From Cryptomeria japonica (lineage: Eukaryota > Streptophyta > Pinopsida > Cupressales > Cupressaceae): a stretch of 64,000 nucleotides of DNA. The notes beneath the pieces are model-generated. The model was not told the origin of the DNA. It ran no database searches and saw only the letters and a program-made list of their open reading frames with translations. Location of the stretch: contig NC_081407.1 in assembly GCF_030272615.1 (NCBI RefSeq), positions 377,012,632 to 377,076,631 of the forward strand, in the 5' to 3' direction. Made by a program: the position numbers and the translations under genes. Shown piece by piece: positions 1-10,332 of this stretch. Each line of letters opens with the position of its first letter. Position 1 is the first letter of the stretch.

Positions 1-797
1 CAGAAGATTAATTCATCTTACCAAAGGCCGACATCGAGGAGATTTGGGATCCCGAAGTGCAGATAGGGCCGGGGGGACCTATCTTGGGGCCACCCTAAGA
101 GGGTGGGATAGGGGCGCCACACCCCTTGCCTTATCTTGGGGCCCAGGCAAGGTCCTGAGGCTACCTTAGGGCTCAAACAGGAAGGGATGAAGTGGTGAGA
201 ATGTAGAAATAGGTCTTGGTTAGGGAAGAAGATGTCGCTGCCGAGGTGAGGACGTAAAATGTGGTTAAAATTGCAGGGGTTTCCATTTTTATGATACTTC
301 ACTAAGCAATGCAAGATGGGTCCCGACTACAAGGCCATGTTAGGTACCCATGTACAAATGAAAATGCATGCAAACCAATGCATTATCTCATAAAGCAGGG
401 AAATAGAGAAAAACCCAATGGAAAAAAACCTTACCCCAAAAGAGAGATGAAAACTATATACAAATAACTCTCATAGAAGTATGTGAAGGACAAAACCCCA
501 TGTGAGGAAAAATTCCCCCCCATATGAGAGAACAATGTAACCCCCCCTCAATGTAGAATCTACACCAATGGTAGAAGCTCGATGCTAAATGAATAAACTG
601 CTCCATGAATGTCGAACAATGTTCCTCCCCTTAGGAAGAAACAAAACCAAAGGTGTATCCATGAAGTCTCCCCAATCATTAAGGGAAGATGTTGGAAAAA
701 AACTCATGATGAATAGAATCTCTGAAAACTTCTCGAGTGTCCCTATGTCGATGCTCAAAGTTACCCTCTCCAAAGGTGGTGAACTGCTCCACACGGC
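1..797 (-). other. 3' non-coding end of the copia element
   Basis: On the minus strand this holds G-rich, polypurine-like runs (around 481-560, including a run of seven G) that resemble the region before a copia 3' LTR. At 60-160 there is a GC-rich stretch with GGGGCGCC and GGGGCC words. No gene is supported here. Confidence 0.4.
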
Positions 798-1658
798 TCA
801 AAAAGGAACTCCAAGATCTAGTGGAGATGAATGTAGAACATGTCCAAAAGACTCACATGTCTCCTCAAAAGATAAAGAAACCTCCTTCAAATGTTGTACA
901 TAAGGAACCACAATCATGTCAACCTTGAAAGAATGATCATGTAGAGAATGAATAAGAGGGTCAGAGTGCTCCCTCGCAACAATCGAAAACATATCATTTT
1001 CATCAAAGAGAAGATGAATATCATCAATGATGTCTCCCAAATCTGCAATGTAGGATTCCACAAACAAACCTGCAATGTCTGTCAAGTACATATCCCAAAA
1101 AATTGAAGTTGGAAGACAAGATATATCCTGTTGCATTGAATCACAAGAAGGCAAAACTGTTGCTCTATCCACATCATCAGGTGCAAGAGGTGATGTGATA
1201 TCAATAGGAGGAGATGGAATGAAAGGCTTAAGAACGGGGTCACATGTGAGAATCCCCAAGTTCAAGTACCCAAAGTTCTCCTCAAAATCTGAATCATCAC
1301 ACTTCTTGTGATCGTCATATGTAGAATCATCATGTGAAGAATCATCCTCATCAATAGGAACAAAATCTGAAAAGGAATATAATCGAGATGCATGATCCAC
1401 AACCCTAGTCGCAATGATAGCTCTATTCTCCAAGTCTCTAATGAAAACTAACTCAAGTGTGGACTCCACAATTTTCTTTGTTTCCCCATGTGTGATTTGA
1501 TAGATGGAAATAAGATTGTTTGTTAAGTGGGGTACACACAACACATCATTGAAGGAGTTATCCCCAATGGAAATAGTTCCTTTCCCAATCACATCCATGT
1601 ATGTATGATTGCCCATTAAAATTTGCAGCATGGTGCAAGGCTCAAATGTAGAAAACAT
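798..1658 (-). pseudogene. copia protease and following acidic region, truncated
   Basis: The frame starts MFSTFEPC and contains GNHTYMDVIGKGTISIGDN and FNDVLCVPHLTNNLISI. This is the segment that normally follows the copia protease active site. Just upstream, in the same frame but separated by a TAG at about 1659, the expected WLLDSGASHHM motif reads WLLESWVSHHM, so the catalytic Asp is lost. After residue 100 the protein becomes acidic (runs of Asp, His and Ser) and does not resemble integrase. The copy is an inactive remnant of a deleted pol. Confidence 0.65.
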
Positions 1659-1696
1659 AGACTATGAAGATGCCATATGATGAGAAACCCATGACT

Positions 1697-2218
1697 CTAG
1701 AAGCCATCTACCTGAATCACAACTTGAAGTAGCACAAAGAGCTTGTCCTTTTCTTTTCCAAAAAGAGTGAGTTTTACCACTTGTTGAGGCCATGAATGCT
1801 TGCCCTTTCCCCTTTTATTTTGAGGAAGTGGAAGGTGACGAATCCTCTTTCTTGAAGGCATTAGGCAAATCAAAGTTGTTCTTTTTGAGGATGTGTGTGA
1901 GCTCATCAATCTTCTTAGAATGACAACGATGCTCCTCATGACCAACCTTTTTACAATAGGCACACATAGGTCTCTCCTTCTTTGGTGAATTGTCTTTCTT
2001 GGAAGAGGATGAATCTCCTTGTTGTAGAGAAGGTGGTGCTTTGTCCTTAGGCTTTGATTTGCCTTTCTTCTTGTTTGAGTTATCCTTTCCTTGATTTCCA
2101 AGTTGTTTCCTTGATTTGCCACTAATGCTTGAAACTTAGAAGTATTAAGAATGCCCATGCTTATCAACTTAGTTTGTTCCATCATCAACATTTCGATGAA
2201 AACATTAAATGTAGGCAT
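1697..2218 (-). pseudogene. copia gag C-terminus with zinc knuckle, frameshifted
   Basis: In one minus-strand frame, around 1935-1976, the sequence encodes CAYCKKVGHEEHRC. This is a perfect C-x2-C-x4-H-x4-C retroviral-type zinc knuckle that binds RNA in gag proteins. The longest open frame across this stretch is a different one, so the knuckle and the long frame are out of register. A Lys/Ser-rich tail follows. Together with 2222-2674 it makes a gag broken by at least one frameshift. Confidence 0.6.
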
Positions 2219-2221
2219 TGT

Positions 2222-2674
2222 TTAGATTGAACCCATTGTCATCCTATGGGTTTGGAAACTAGAAACAAATGCTGCATATTCTTGTGGAAGTTTACCCATC
2301 AAATTGAAGATCAATTGAGTATCCTTCTTATCAATGCCACAATCCTTGAGTTGTGCCCTCAACTCTTTTGCCTTAGTGACATAATCTTGTATAGTATCAA
2401 AGTTCTTGGGATCTAACATGGTGAGATCACTATCAATTTGATATCCTCTAATCTCATCAACTTGACCATACAAGTCTTGAAACTTTTGCCAAGCATCCTT
2501 AATTAAGGTACATTTTTCAATATGAAAGATGAGATCCTTTGATACATACTTTTTTAAGGTACCAATTGCCATGATGTTCTTAGTGAGCCAATACAAGTGA
2601 GAATTAGGATCAGCCTTATGATCAACGGGAGCAACAATAGTTCCATCAATATAATGAGTTAACCCTTTTGCCAT
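2222..2674 (-). pseudogene. copia gag, N-terminal part
   Basis: The 150-residue frame matches the gag polyprotein domain (UBN2 type) of plant copia elements: HLYWLTKNIMAIGTLKKYVS near residue 28, then KDAWQKFQDLYGQ, a central DYVTKAKELRAQLKDCG, and LMGKLPQEYAAFVSSF near the end. In the family this protein forms the virus-like particle. The frame ends with a stop at 2222; the rest of gag continues in other frames to the left, so it is a broken copy. Confidence 0.75.
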
Positions 2675-4364
2675 TAGTTTACTCCATGCATCAACTTTTC
2701 AAGTAGCATAATTATGAGGGGTTAAAAGAGGAAACTTAGGAGAACCCATAGCAGAAAAAAGAAAGAACACAAAAGCACAAGAGATGCCCCCCCAAATTCA
2801 CTCAATCAAAGTACCCCCCTAGCACTTTATATGTAGTGTGTGTACAATAGGCCCCTTGCAAATAATGGCAAGGTGGAATTTTGATTTTGTTTTACAATTG
2901 CCCCAATAGGCTTAGAACTACAATGCAAAAGACCAAAAAGATAGATATATGCAATACAAGTGCCAAATTGGTCAAAAAAGACCATATGATAAAAGTACAA
3001 TTTCCACTCAAAATCACTGAAAACTGATAGCAGATTATGAAAGTAGATGAAACATTATGCACTTAAAAAAAAATGGCACCTGAAAAGGAGTTCGTATGAG
3101 CCCAAACAGAGTCCTGGAAGTTGCAGAAATGAGGATTGGACAAGTACAGTCACCAAAAACTAAATTTTCTGAAAACTATGTCCACCCAAATCAGAAAATA
3201 ACACCACCACATGAAATTACACAAAAACTTAGCCCATTTCAAAAACAATTGCACCAAAAAAGGAGAAAAAATGAGCAAGATATGGCCATTTGAAGTTGAA
3301 CTCCAAAATAAAAAAAAGCTCAACAAGAGGGGCTTGCTAGATTCTTAAAAAAAAAGATGATATCAAGAAACACTGTGTTAACTTTGATGGCCGTATGACC
3401 ATTGCAGAAAAATTCACTCCCCTGCTGACTATACGTCTGAACTATACAGACTGATGATGTGTCACAATCCGATTGGTGGAAAAAGATGATGTACCGTATG
3501 GATCTGCTGACGAGGATGCTCAGGTGGCGGCCGTACAAATGACATGGAAGTCTATGTGGCAGGTCAACTAGGCAGGCTGTACTGCTAATGTGGCGTTGAG
3601 TTGGCGTACAGGTGTTGGGTGACGGGGCACTGACTTGGTGCGGAAGGAGTAGATGGCAGGAGGAATCAGAACGTGCCATGTGGCACTTGCGTGGCACAAA
3701 AAATGGCCGGTTGCTGATGTGGATGTTGGTGATTATTATGGAGAGTAGCCACCACGTGTGTGGGCTACCGATGATGATTCCTAACAGCTATGGGAAGTCT
3801 AGGGATGGTGGCTGGAAAGGATAAGCCTGGCGGGAGGATGTGCAGCCAGAGGTGATGGATTAGCCAGAGATGGAGGCCGGTGGTAGACTGTCAACGGGGA
3901 GGAGTAGGCTGTCGGTAGGTGTAGAGGGTTGCCGGGAGGTACAGACGGCCGTGGTGGGAGGATCAACAGTGCCTGCAAACATGCACATTACGTACGGTAC
4001 AGGGGGTGGGGTAAAATCCCCCCCCAAATAATATAATTTTTTATTTAACAATGAGACTTAAAAAAAAAAATGAAAAACTGTGAATTTAAAATAATGAAAA
4101 TTTGGAATAAAATTTGCAGAAGAATAAAATTATTTTTTTAACAAAAATCGTACCGTACAGCCTAATAGGCTGATTTTTTCCTCTAAGCCCCAAAATTGGC
4201 TTCTCACCCAATATAGGCAAATTTATAGTCAAATTTCATGGAAACGGCTATCTGGACTCAATGGTGAGGTCGAATTTGGTCTAGGATGCCTCTTGAAGAT
4301 GTTTCTCCTCAGATCTGCCTCTTGACCTCCTTCAAAATCTCTCCAAAGGCTATACAAAGGTGCT
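2675..4364 (-). other. Non-coding leader of the copia element
   Basis: About 1.7 kb lies between the primer site and gag. It contains only short open frames that resemble no protein I recognise. It is unusually long for a copia leader. Confidence 0.45.
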
Positions 4365-4382
4365 CCAACCGCTTTGATACCA
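4365..4382 (-). other. Primer-binding site (initiator Met tRNA type)
   Basis: The minus strand reads TGGTATCAAAGCGGTTGG immediately after the LTR. TGGTATCAGAGC is the usual plant primer site for initiator-methionine tRNA, and this differs at one position of those twelve. Confidence 0.75.
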
Positions 4383-4816
4383 TGAGAGATTATGCTTGAA
4401 GCAACCAAGATCAAAGAGGCCATACGATAGCACAATGATAAGAGAGATAAGATATGACAAGAATAAACTGTATTCCTATTAAGATGCAAAAGAGATAAAC
4501 TCGATCATTAGAATTGTTACATACAATGTAGATGAGCATGCTTATAAAGGCAAGACTAAGAGACAAGAGAGCACACAATGATGACATGTGGCTCGATGAG
4601 ATGCAAGGGTAGGTAGGAGAAATAGTAAAATATTCCACATGAGGTGGATCACCCACCAAAGATGGAATGTAACAACAAGATCACACCATAAAAGGTGGAA
4701 ATTCTCCTACATACACACTCCCAATGTATCACATCTACCTAAGTGTCTCATGCATGTACCTAAGTAAACTTAAGTAAATTTAATTATATCCAAGATGAAT
4801 AAATAATTACACCAAC
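4383..4816 (-). repeat. 5' LTR of the copia element
   Basis: Read on the minus strand, the segment starts TGTTGGTGTAATT and ends CTCTCA directly against the primer-binding site, giving the TG...CA ends of an LTR and a length of 434 bp. No second copy is present in the window, so the boundaries rest on the ends and the primer site alone. Confidence 0.7.
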
Positions 4817-5454
4817 AATAATAAATGTTGTTACATCACTATTTTTTTAGTATATTCATTTTTTATGTGATCTCATTCATGCAGAATTATCTTCAACAAA
4901 ACAAAAAAGGAGAGCACTAGTCTGAAAATAAGTAATTAACGCCATAACATAAGCATGATTCTGAATGAGACACTAAATCTGATATGTGATCTCATTCATG
5001 TCGGAGAGATTAATAGTGTCGCCAAATAAAGAGAAAGAACAATAATCATGAAAATCCATTGCCTTTAACAATAAATTTAATATATCAAAATTTGAAAACT
5101 TTTGTGAACAAAATTCTTAACTGATCTCCAAAGACTGTTTCTGTAATTTTCCTTTGCATCAGTAAACCTAAACTGTTTGGAGCAGGACAAATAGGACTCA
5201 AATCTTAAATAGCTAACTTCTCATTGGCAACTCAATTAGGGCAAAGCCAATCCATCTACAGACCAGATGTCAAAAATAACCTCCATTATTATTTACTGCA
5301 GGCCTCATATAAAACATGCCCTTTTGATTCTCTTTCATTGATTTTTCCACCATATCTGTGCAGGAATCTGGGGGCTGAACTATTGCAGTGATGCCTGAAT
5401 GGATCTTAAAATTGGAGGCATTCTGGTCCTCAAATATTCAAGCCTTCTTTCATA
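4817..5454. other. 3' flank of the F-box gene, part of a duplicated block
   Basis: AT-rich sequence without a gene. Parts from about 4880 to 5450 recur at 54785-55160, and the piece around 5085-5200 recurs again at 27295-27430. This marks the old duplicated block into which the transposons inserted. Confidence 0.6.
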
Positions 5455-5874
5455 TTAGTCAACTGAAAACAGTGAGAGAGAAAGCCTGATGACATCTTCA
5501 TTCAACGAAGAACAGTGCTTATGATGGGAATATGAGTGGAGAGGATGCAAGAAATTCATGTAGAGGCGTTTGAATCCACCCATGGTTGCTACCAGTGACT
5601 GGAGCCTCTCTGTTTCAAAAACAGATGAAGGACAAATGTGGGTACATATGATTTTCCACACATATTCACTTTCTGCAGCTTGCTGACACCCTTTGCTAAC
5701 ATAGGAGATGATGCCCACTGACTTAGCATCAAGGTGCTTCAAGATTTCTTCCAGAATATCCACGTTGTTGCCAGATATTGCATGGCTTGCATGAGAATTA
5801 GAGTTACCAGCTGTAACTTCACGTCCTGCAACTTTTTGTACTTTGAACTCCATGGATTTCCCCAACCTGCGCAT
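5455..5874 (-). CDS. F-box protein, SLY1/GID2-like
   Basis: The 139-residue protein has an F-box at about residues 37-75 (VDILEEILKHLDAKSVG, then VSKGCQQAAESEYVWK). After it come ETERLQSLVATMGGFKRLY and, at the end, EDVIRLSLSLFSVD. The GGF-RRLY element and the LSLSLFS tail are characteristic of the GID2/SLY1 family, SCF subunits that recruit DELLA repressors in gibberellin signalling. The gene looks intronless, as is common in the family. A TATA box lies 45 bases upstream of the first ATG; a second ATG is at codon 8. The frame ends TAA where Tyr is expected (the next codons read YERRLEY), so the last residues may be lost. Function is inferred from family resemblance; it could be a young pseudogene. 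Confidence 0.6.
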   Translation of the reverse strand: MRRLGKSMEFKVQKVAGREVTAGNSNSHASHAISGNNVDILEEILKHLDAKSVGIISYVSKGCQQAAESEYVWKIICTHICPSSVFETERLQSLVATMGGFKRLYMNFLHPLHSYSHHKHCSSLNEDVIRLSLSLFSVD

Positions 5875-5918
5875 TCTTTGAAATTGAATACTTGTAATAA
5901 AATGGGTACGTTCTTCTA

Positions 5919-5926
5919 CTTATATA
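5919..5926 (-). promoter_or_regulatory. TATA box of the F-box gene
   Basis: The minus strand reads CTATATAAGTAG here, with TATATAAG ending 45 bases before the ATG at 5874. The position fits a short 5' UTR. Confidence 0.5.
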
Positions 5927-6413
5927 GAGCTAGATATTACAGTGAATTGTAAACTGTCAAAACAAACTAACGAGATAGACTCCATCATTAGATAAACATA
6001 TCAATTATGCCAATTTCTTTGGGACAAGCTTATAATATAATAGTGTTTTAAAGTCTTTAAAGTCTTTATTAGATTAATTTTACACTCACGACAAACATAA
6101 AAAAACAAGTAGGAAAACATAGAAGTGAACTAAATATAAAGTATGATTTTTTCAAAAGCTCTAAATTGAAATGTTTTTAAGTAATCCATGAATTTAGTGT
6201 TCAAATGGATGTCTCTAAATACCAAGACATATTGAATTGTCGTACAAGTGTGTAGTAAATTTAATTTCTCTAGAAAAATTGTGGGAATCAATAAATGAAA
6301 TTTGAAAAGATTGGTTTCAAGTTAGATCTAGATCATATGATCAATCCTACACATCACAAAAATCAGTGAGAACAAAAAAGTATGAAATCTTGGGATTAAT
6401 GTCATGAGCATAC
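5927..6413. other. AT-rich flank with target duplication copy
   Basis: No gene seen. The stretch 6100-6400 resembles 50560-50830 in the second copy of the block. The last five bases, CATAC at 6409-6413, are the left target-site duplication of element 1. Confidence 0.6.
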
Positions 6414-7788
6414 TGTAGACGTATAAAAATGACCACATTCCTAAAGGAATATTTTATGTTCATTTTTCTATTTAATTAAATCCAATTTAATTAAATTATC
6501 CACATTCCTCTATTTAATTAAGTAAATTACTCAATTTATTTAAATTAAATTCACTATACCCATTTAATGAATAAATCATTTTATTCAATTAAATCCCCCC
6601 TATCCACTTTTAATTAAATTCAAATTTAATTAAATAGTTATCCTAAATTAAATAAATCTAATTTATTTAATTTCTCCAAATTGCAACCAAATTGAATTAA
6701 ATTACTTTATTTCAATTAAATCCTATTATCCCTCCATCCACTTGCAAAATCCTAAACTCCTTTCTAATCCCTTCTAGAATCTTCTAATTGCTTCTAATTA
6801 ACCTAACCCCCCCTCTAAACTTTGTCACATCCGTAAGCAAAGGGAAGTCACTTCTCAAAACCTCAAAGTCTTTGATAACCATTAAAGGCTTCAAGTCTTC
6901 AACCACCTAAATCCTCAAAGTCTTTGATAACCATTAAAGGTTTCAAGTCTTCAACCACTTAATCCCCCAAAGTCTCCAATAACCATTAATGGTTAACTCA
7001 AACCCTCTTACATGGTTAAATCATTTGTTTTAACTCAACCTTCATCCAACCCAAGGGTCTCATCAGGCCTTTAATGCTTTGACCATGATTATCTCTTAAT
7101 CATTTGCGCAAAGGTTTATCCTTGGATTAACTCTTAATCCAGTATGACACTTGTCACCATTTCATTGGTGCCAATTACAAACATGGATCCCCAATTTTCA
7201 AACTCAACCCTTGATTAAACCATTCAATCTTGACCATCCATTGCCCTATTTTTGCTATAAATAGAGCTCTCATTCCTCCATTTTCAAGAATCATCATCCA
7301 AATTTGTAGCATCACACTTATGCTCAAATACATTCAAGCTTTCATATCATTTTTATGCTCATCATTTTAGCCTCTTTGAAATCAGGAATTAGTTTTGTTT
7401 AGAATACTTTCTTTATCATTTTAGCTCAATCATAGACTAAATATATCATGTTAGGATAGTACTCATACTAACCTTGTCATCTTATCATCTAGTTTATTGC
7501 ATTTTAAAATCATACATAGCTTATAACGCATCTCATACTAAAATCTATCAAAGCATCCCTCGTTCTTGCATTTGCCATCCCTAAACCATTTTGCTCAGTG
7601 ATCTGAGAGCAAAAACATTGGTTTGAGGGACATTGTAAGATAGAGAACCACGGGACCCACCTTGGGAAGCTGAGTAATACTACGTTACTCCATAGCTTGC
7701 ACCAAGAAGTCCTGTGTGTGTGTGTGTGGACTAGTATTTATAATATGTTCACATATTAAGTTTTATCAGCCCACTTTTCCCGCATACA
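6414..7788 (+). repeat. 5' LTR of element 1
   Basis: 1,375 bp with ends TGTAGACG...CGCATACA. The first 350 bases are dominated by TTTAATTAAA-type words. Two and a half direct repeats of about 52-60 bp (CTCAAAGTCTTTGATAACC...) lie at 6863-6994. A GT run near 7713-7728 is two bases longer than in the 3' LTR. It lacks about 100 bp present in the 3' LTR after position 7140. Confidence 0.93.
7256..7264 (+). promoter_or_regulatory. TATA box of element 1 (5' LTR)
   Basis: TATAAATAG inside GCTATAAATAGAGCTCTC, about 530 bases before the LTR end. It is conserved in the 3' LTR at 24042-24050. It is the likely promoter of the genomic RNA. Confidence 0.7.
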
Positions 7789-7792
7789 TTTC

Positions 7793-7810
7793 TGGTGCCC
7801 ACCGTGGGGC
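7793..7810 (+). other. Primer-binding site of element 1
   Basis: TGGTGCCCACCGTGGGGC begins four bases after the LTR, the normal place for the tRNA primer site. I do not assign the tRNA. Confidence 0.6.
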
Positions 7811-7876
7811 CTGACCCCAAATATCAAATCAGTTTTTGAAACTAATCACTTTTGTAGGTCCACGGGAAACAAGAAT

Positions 7877-8345
7877 CAGCGCGTGGGAAACATTCCCTAG
7901 CGCATCTGGTTAATAGTCTAGTGCATCCCGCTCATTGTTTAGCACGTGGGGTCCATACTCTAGCGCGTGAAGAGTTTTATTTAGTGCATAACTTCACTAA
8001 ACTTTTCCTGTAGGTCTCAGTGCGGCTGAAAAATAGAGTAGCACATCTACAGAATATATTGGCGCTTCGGGTCTGTTAGCTAGCGCATCGAGTTTACCAG
8101 TTAGCGCTTTCTATCCATCATCCAGCGCGTCTAAACCATCTTGTAGCGCATCAAATCAATTTTTTTTTCCTGTAAGTCTCAATGCAAAAAAAAAAAACAA
8201 AAAACAAAAAAAAAAAGAGCAGCGCGTCCAACACACAGAGTAGCGCATCCAGTAAACAGTGTAGCGTAGAGAGACATAAGTTTAGCGCATCTAGGTTTTC
8301 TTGTAGTGCGTGCAGTCCTTTCTATAGCGCATCACAGACAGAGAG
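7877..8345 (+). repeat. 21-bp periodic TAGCGCATC array, leader part 1
   Basis: The core TAGCGC(A/G)T recurs at 7877, 7898, 7919, 7940, 7961, 7982, then 8018, 8039, 8060, 8081, 8102, 8123, 8144, and after an A-rich tract (8184-8216) at 8220, 8241, 8262, 8283, 8304, 8325. Every step is exactly 21 except 7982-8018 (36) and the gap around the A tract. About nine bases per unit are conserved; the other twelve differ freely. Core variants TAGTGC and TAGCAC are the products of C-to-T change at CpG on either strand. Confidence 0.9.
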
Positions 8346-9527
8346 CAAAAATTTAAAATTGTAACAGAAATAGAATTTAGACTTGTAGAAGTCCACCAAA
8401 AGCTAGATTTTCTAACTAGTGGATTGCAATTTTGCAGGATTCTGACGATTTCTTGCAGGTGGAGCGAGAAATTTTCTTTAAAACGATTTCTTTTGTTGAC
8501 CATCAAAACATCGAATTTACTTTGCTGACCAAATTTTTTTTCATAGATCAGAACATCATTGTTTTGAAAAGATAAAATAAACATCATGTTTTTGTGGAGA
8601 AACATCTCCACATAGATTTTAGTAAATCACTGAATTGAAAGGGTAAAATAAAACCAACTTGATTGCTTTGTCTCGAAAGTGGAAGGAATATGCTCTCCCC
8701 TTAACTGGATGATCAAAAATCCAGACCACTCTTACAGCTTTCTTTACTTCAAAGCAATAAAACCTTTAGCATGCCTGCCTTCCCGAGGAGTTGAAATCAA
8801 CTCTTAAAGCCGTTTATGACCGGTGTGAAGGGAACGACCTAAGTGCGGAACGACTTTGACGCTAAGAATTCCAACCCACTATAATCAAATGTGGAAAGTG
8901 ATGAAAGTCCTTTTCAACGGTTACGTGCAGTGATTAGCCTTCTCCCAGTATCCTCGAGATACGTAAAGCCTTTGTTCTAAAGGTTAGGAAGCCTCCTGAG
9001 GGAGTTTATCACTGACGGCCGAATAGGAAGCCTGATTACAAACCATAGCATTAGAAGCTTTGAACCGAGTCAGTAACTAGACATTTATAACATCATAGTG
9101 CAAGGGTGGAGAAGAATCCGCCCTCAAGATTACTCACCATATATCTTCCAAGATAAATACTCAACTGTGAAGCGATTCACTTTGAGTTAATTTCTGGCAA
9201 AAGGCAAAAAAACGGGCGCCCTCTAGGGGGTGACACGGCTGTTTGAGCTGACGAAGTATCGAGACTAGTGGGCTATGATGTTATTTATGACCCTTGACTA
9301 AAGAGTCTTTCTGAAGTGTATTATTTGTATCCAAACCTATTAAAACATTGGGGATTTGAACACATCCTCGCAAAACATACACTTTTTGTTAGATTAGGCA
9401 AAATGGTTGTACTTTTTGTGCCGTGTTTGCATTTATTACTTTAGAAAATCATCCATAAAACTTGAAAAATTTCCAACAAAAATTCAAAATTCACAAAAAC
9501 CAAACCAAAGAAAAAATCAGGGCAGTT
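8346..9527 (+). other. Leader of element 1 between the two arrays
   Basis: About 1.2 kb without repeats of the 21-bp type and without a recognisable protein. Nothing further could be identified. Confidence 0.5.
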
Positions 9528-9925
9528 TAGCGCATGAGAGCAACTTCTTAGTGCGTGGAGTACTTCTATTAGCACATCCAAACCGCTAGTTAGCGCGTTG
9601 GTTCAAAACAGTAGCGTTTCATCTTAAAGGCAAAACAGTGTAAAATCTTTTAGCGCATCAGAAAAATAGTCTAGCACGTGGAAGAAATAGCTTAGCGCAT
9701 GGAGACCAAACATTAGTGCATAAAGTCCAACAGTTAGCGCGTCATAGACCTAGGATAGCGCATAGGTTTTTCAACTGTTAGACAACAATCTTTTTAAATA
9801 GTCAAAACTTTAGCGCGTGTCTGGGGGCATCCTAACACGTGTGGTTATTATTTTAGTGCATAGTGGAATTTCGGTAGCGCATATAAACTCTGTTCTAGCG
9901 CGTGATCGAAAACAGAAAAACAGCG
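9528..9925 (+). repeat. 21-bp periodic TAGCGC array, leader part 2
   Basis: Cores lie at 9528, 9549, 9570, 9591, 9612 (steps of 21), then 9651, 9672, 9693, 9714, 9735, 9756 (steps of 21 after one of 39 = 21+18), then 9779, 9811, 9833, 9854, 9875, 9896. The motif and orientation are those of part 1. The array ends 400 bases before gag. Confidence 0.88.
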
Positions 9926-10332
9926 AGCAAAAACTGGGAAAATTTTTGAAATTTTCAAAAACATCTTTAGGAGCCTTTTTCCATCAACATCATCTTTCAT
10001 CAAAACAGAGTGACAAAAACAAACCACTAAACCTATTTCTTGAGCAAAATTTGTGTCAAAACGAACGTTGTCAGAATCTTAAATGAATCGTGCAATTGAG
10101 GATGTCTTTCCTATCATAATCCAGAAATCTCATCATCAGTATCAATAGAATCCTTTACCATCTTACGGATTTTTATCTCAAAACACTTGTTTAAACTTTT
10201 CAAATTGTCAAATCAAGTTTCCAGATCGGGAGGCTTTTATCCATATCATTTGACACGCTTTGTCATGAAGGGGCATCTAAAAACCTTCACTCTGATAGAG
10301 TAAGATTTGAAATTTTCAAAAACAAGAATCAA
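9926..10332 (+). other. Leader of element 1 before gag
   Basis: No gene or repeat recognised in these 400 bases; it is the segment joining the array to the first gag-frame ATG. Confidence 0.4.

Larger units (their letters stand above)
1..4816 (-). mobile_element. Ty1/copia LTR element, internally deleted, runs off the left edge
   Basis: On the minus strand the order is LTR (4816-4383), a primer-binding site adjoining it, a 1.7-kb non-coding leader, gag (2674 to about 1800), the start of the protease region (about 1720 to 798), then a purine-rich 3' region. No integrase, reverse transcriptase or RNase H is found between the protease region and the G-rich 3' segment, so most of pol has been lost. 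The 3' LTR is not recognisable in the window and presumably lies to the left of base 1. The element is probably non-autonomous. The assignment to copia rests on the gag domain type, the gag-protease order and the initiator-Met type primer site. Confidence 0.75.

Noticed and set aside
18-314. 98-residue minus-strand ORF at the left edge
   Set aside because: Low-complexity GC-rich sequence in the copia 3' region; no homology recognised.
5390-5460. Read-through extension of the F-box protein (YERRLEYL...)
   Set aside because: The family end is variable and a TAA is present; no evidence of read-through.
7793-7810. Assignment of a specific primer tRNA for elements 1 and 2
   Set aside because: The sites are in the right place, but I could not match them with certainty to a particular tRNA 3' end.
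7877-9925. Regularly spaced repeats resembling a CRISPR array
   Set aside because: The conserved core is only about nine bases, there are no cas genes, the spacing is 21 bp and the context is a plant retrotransposon leader.
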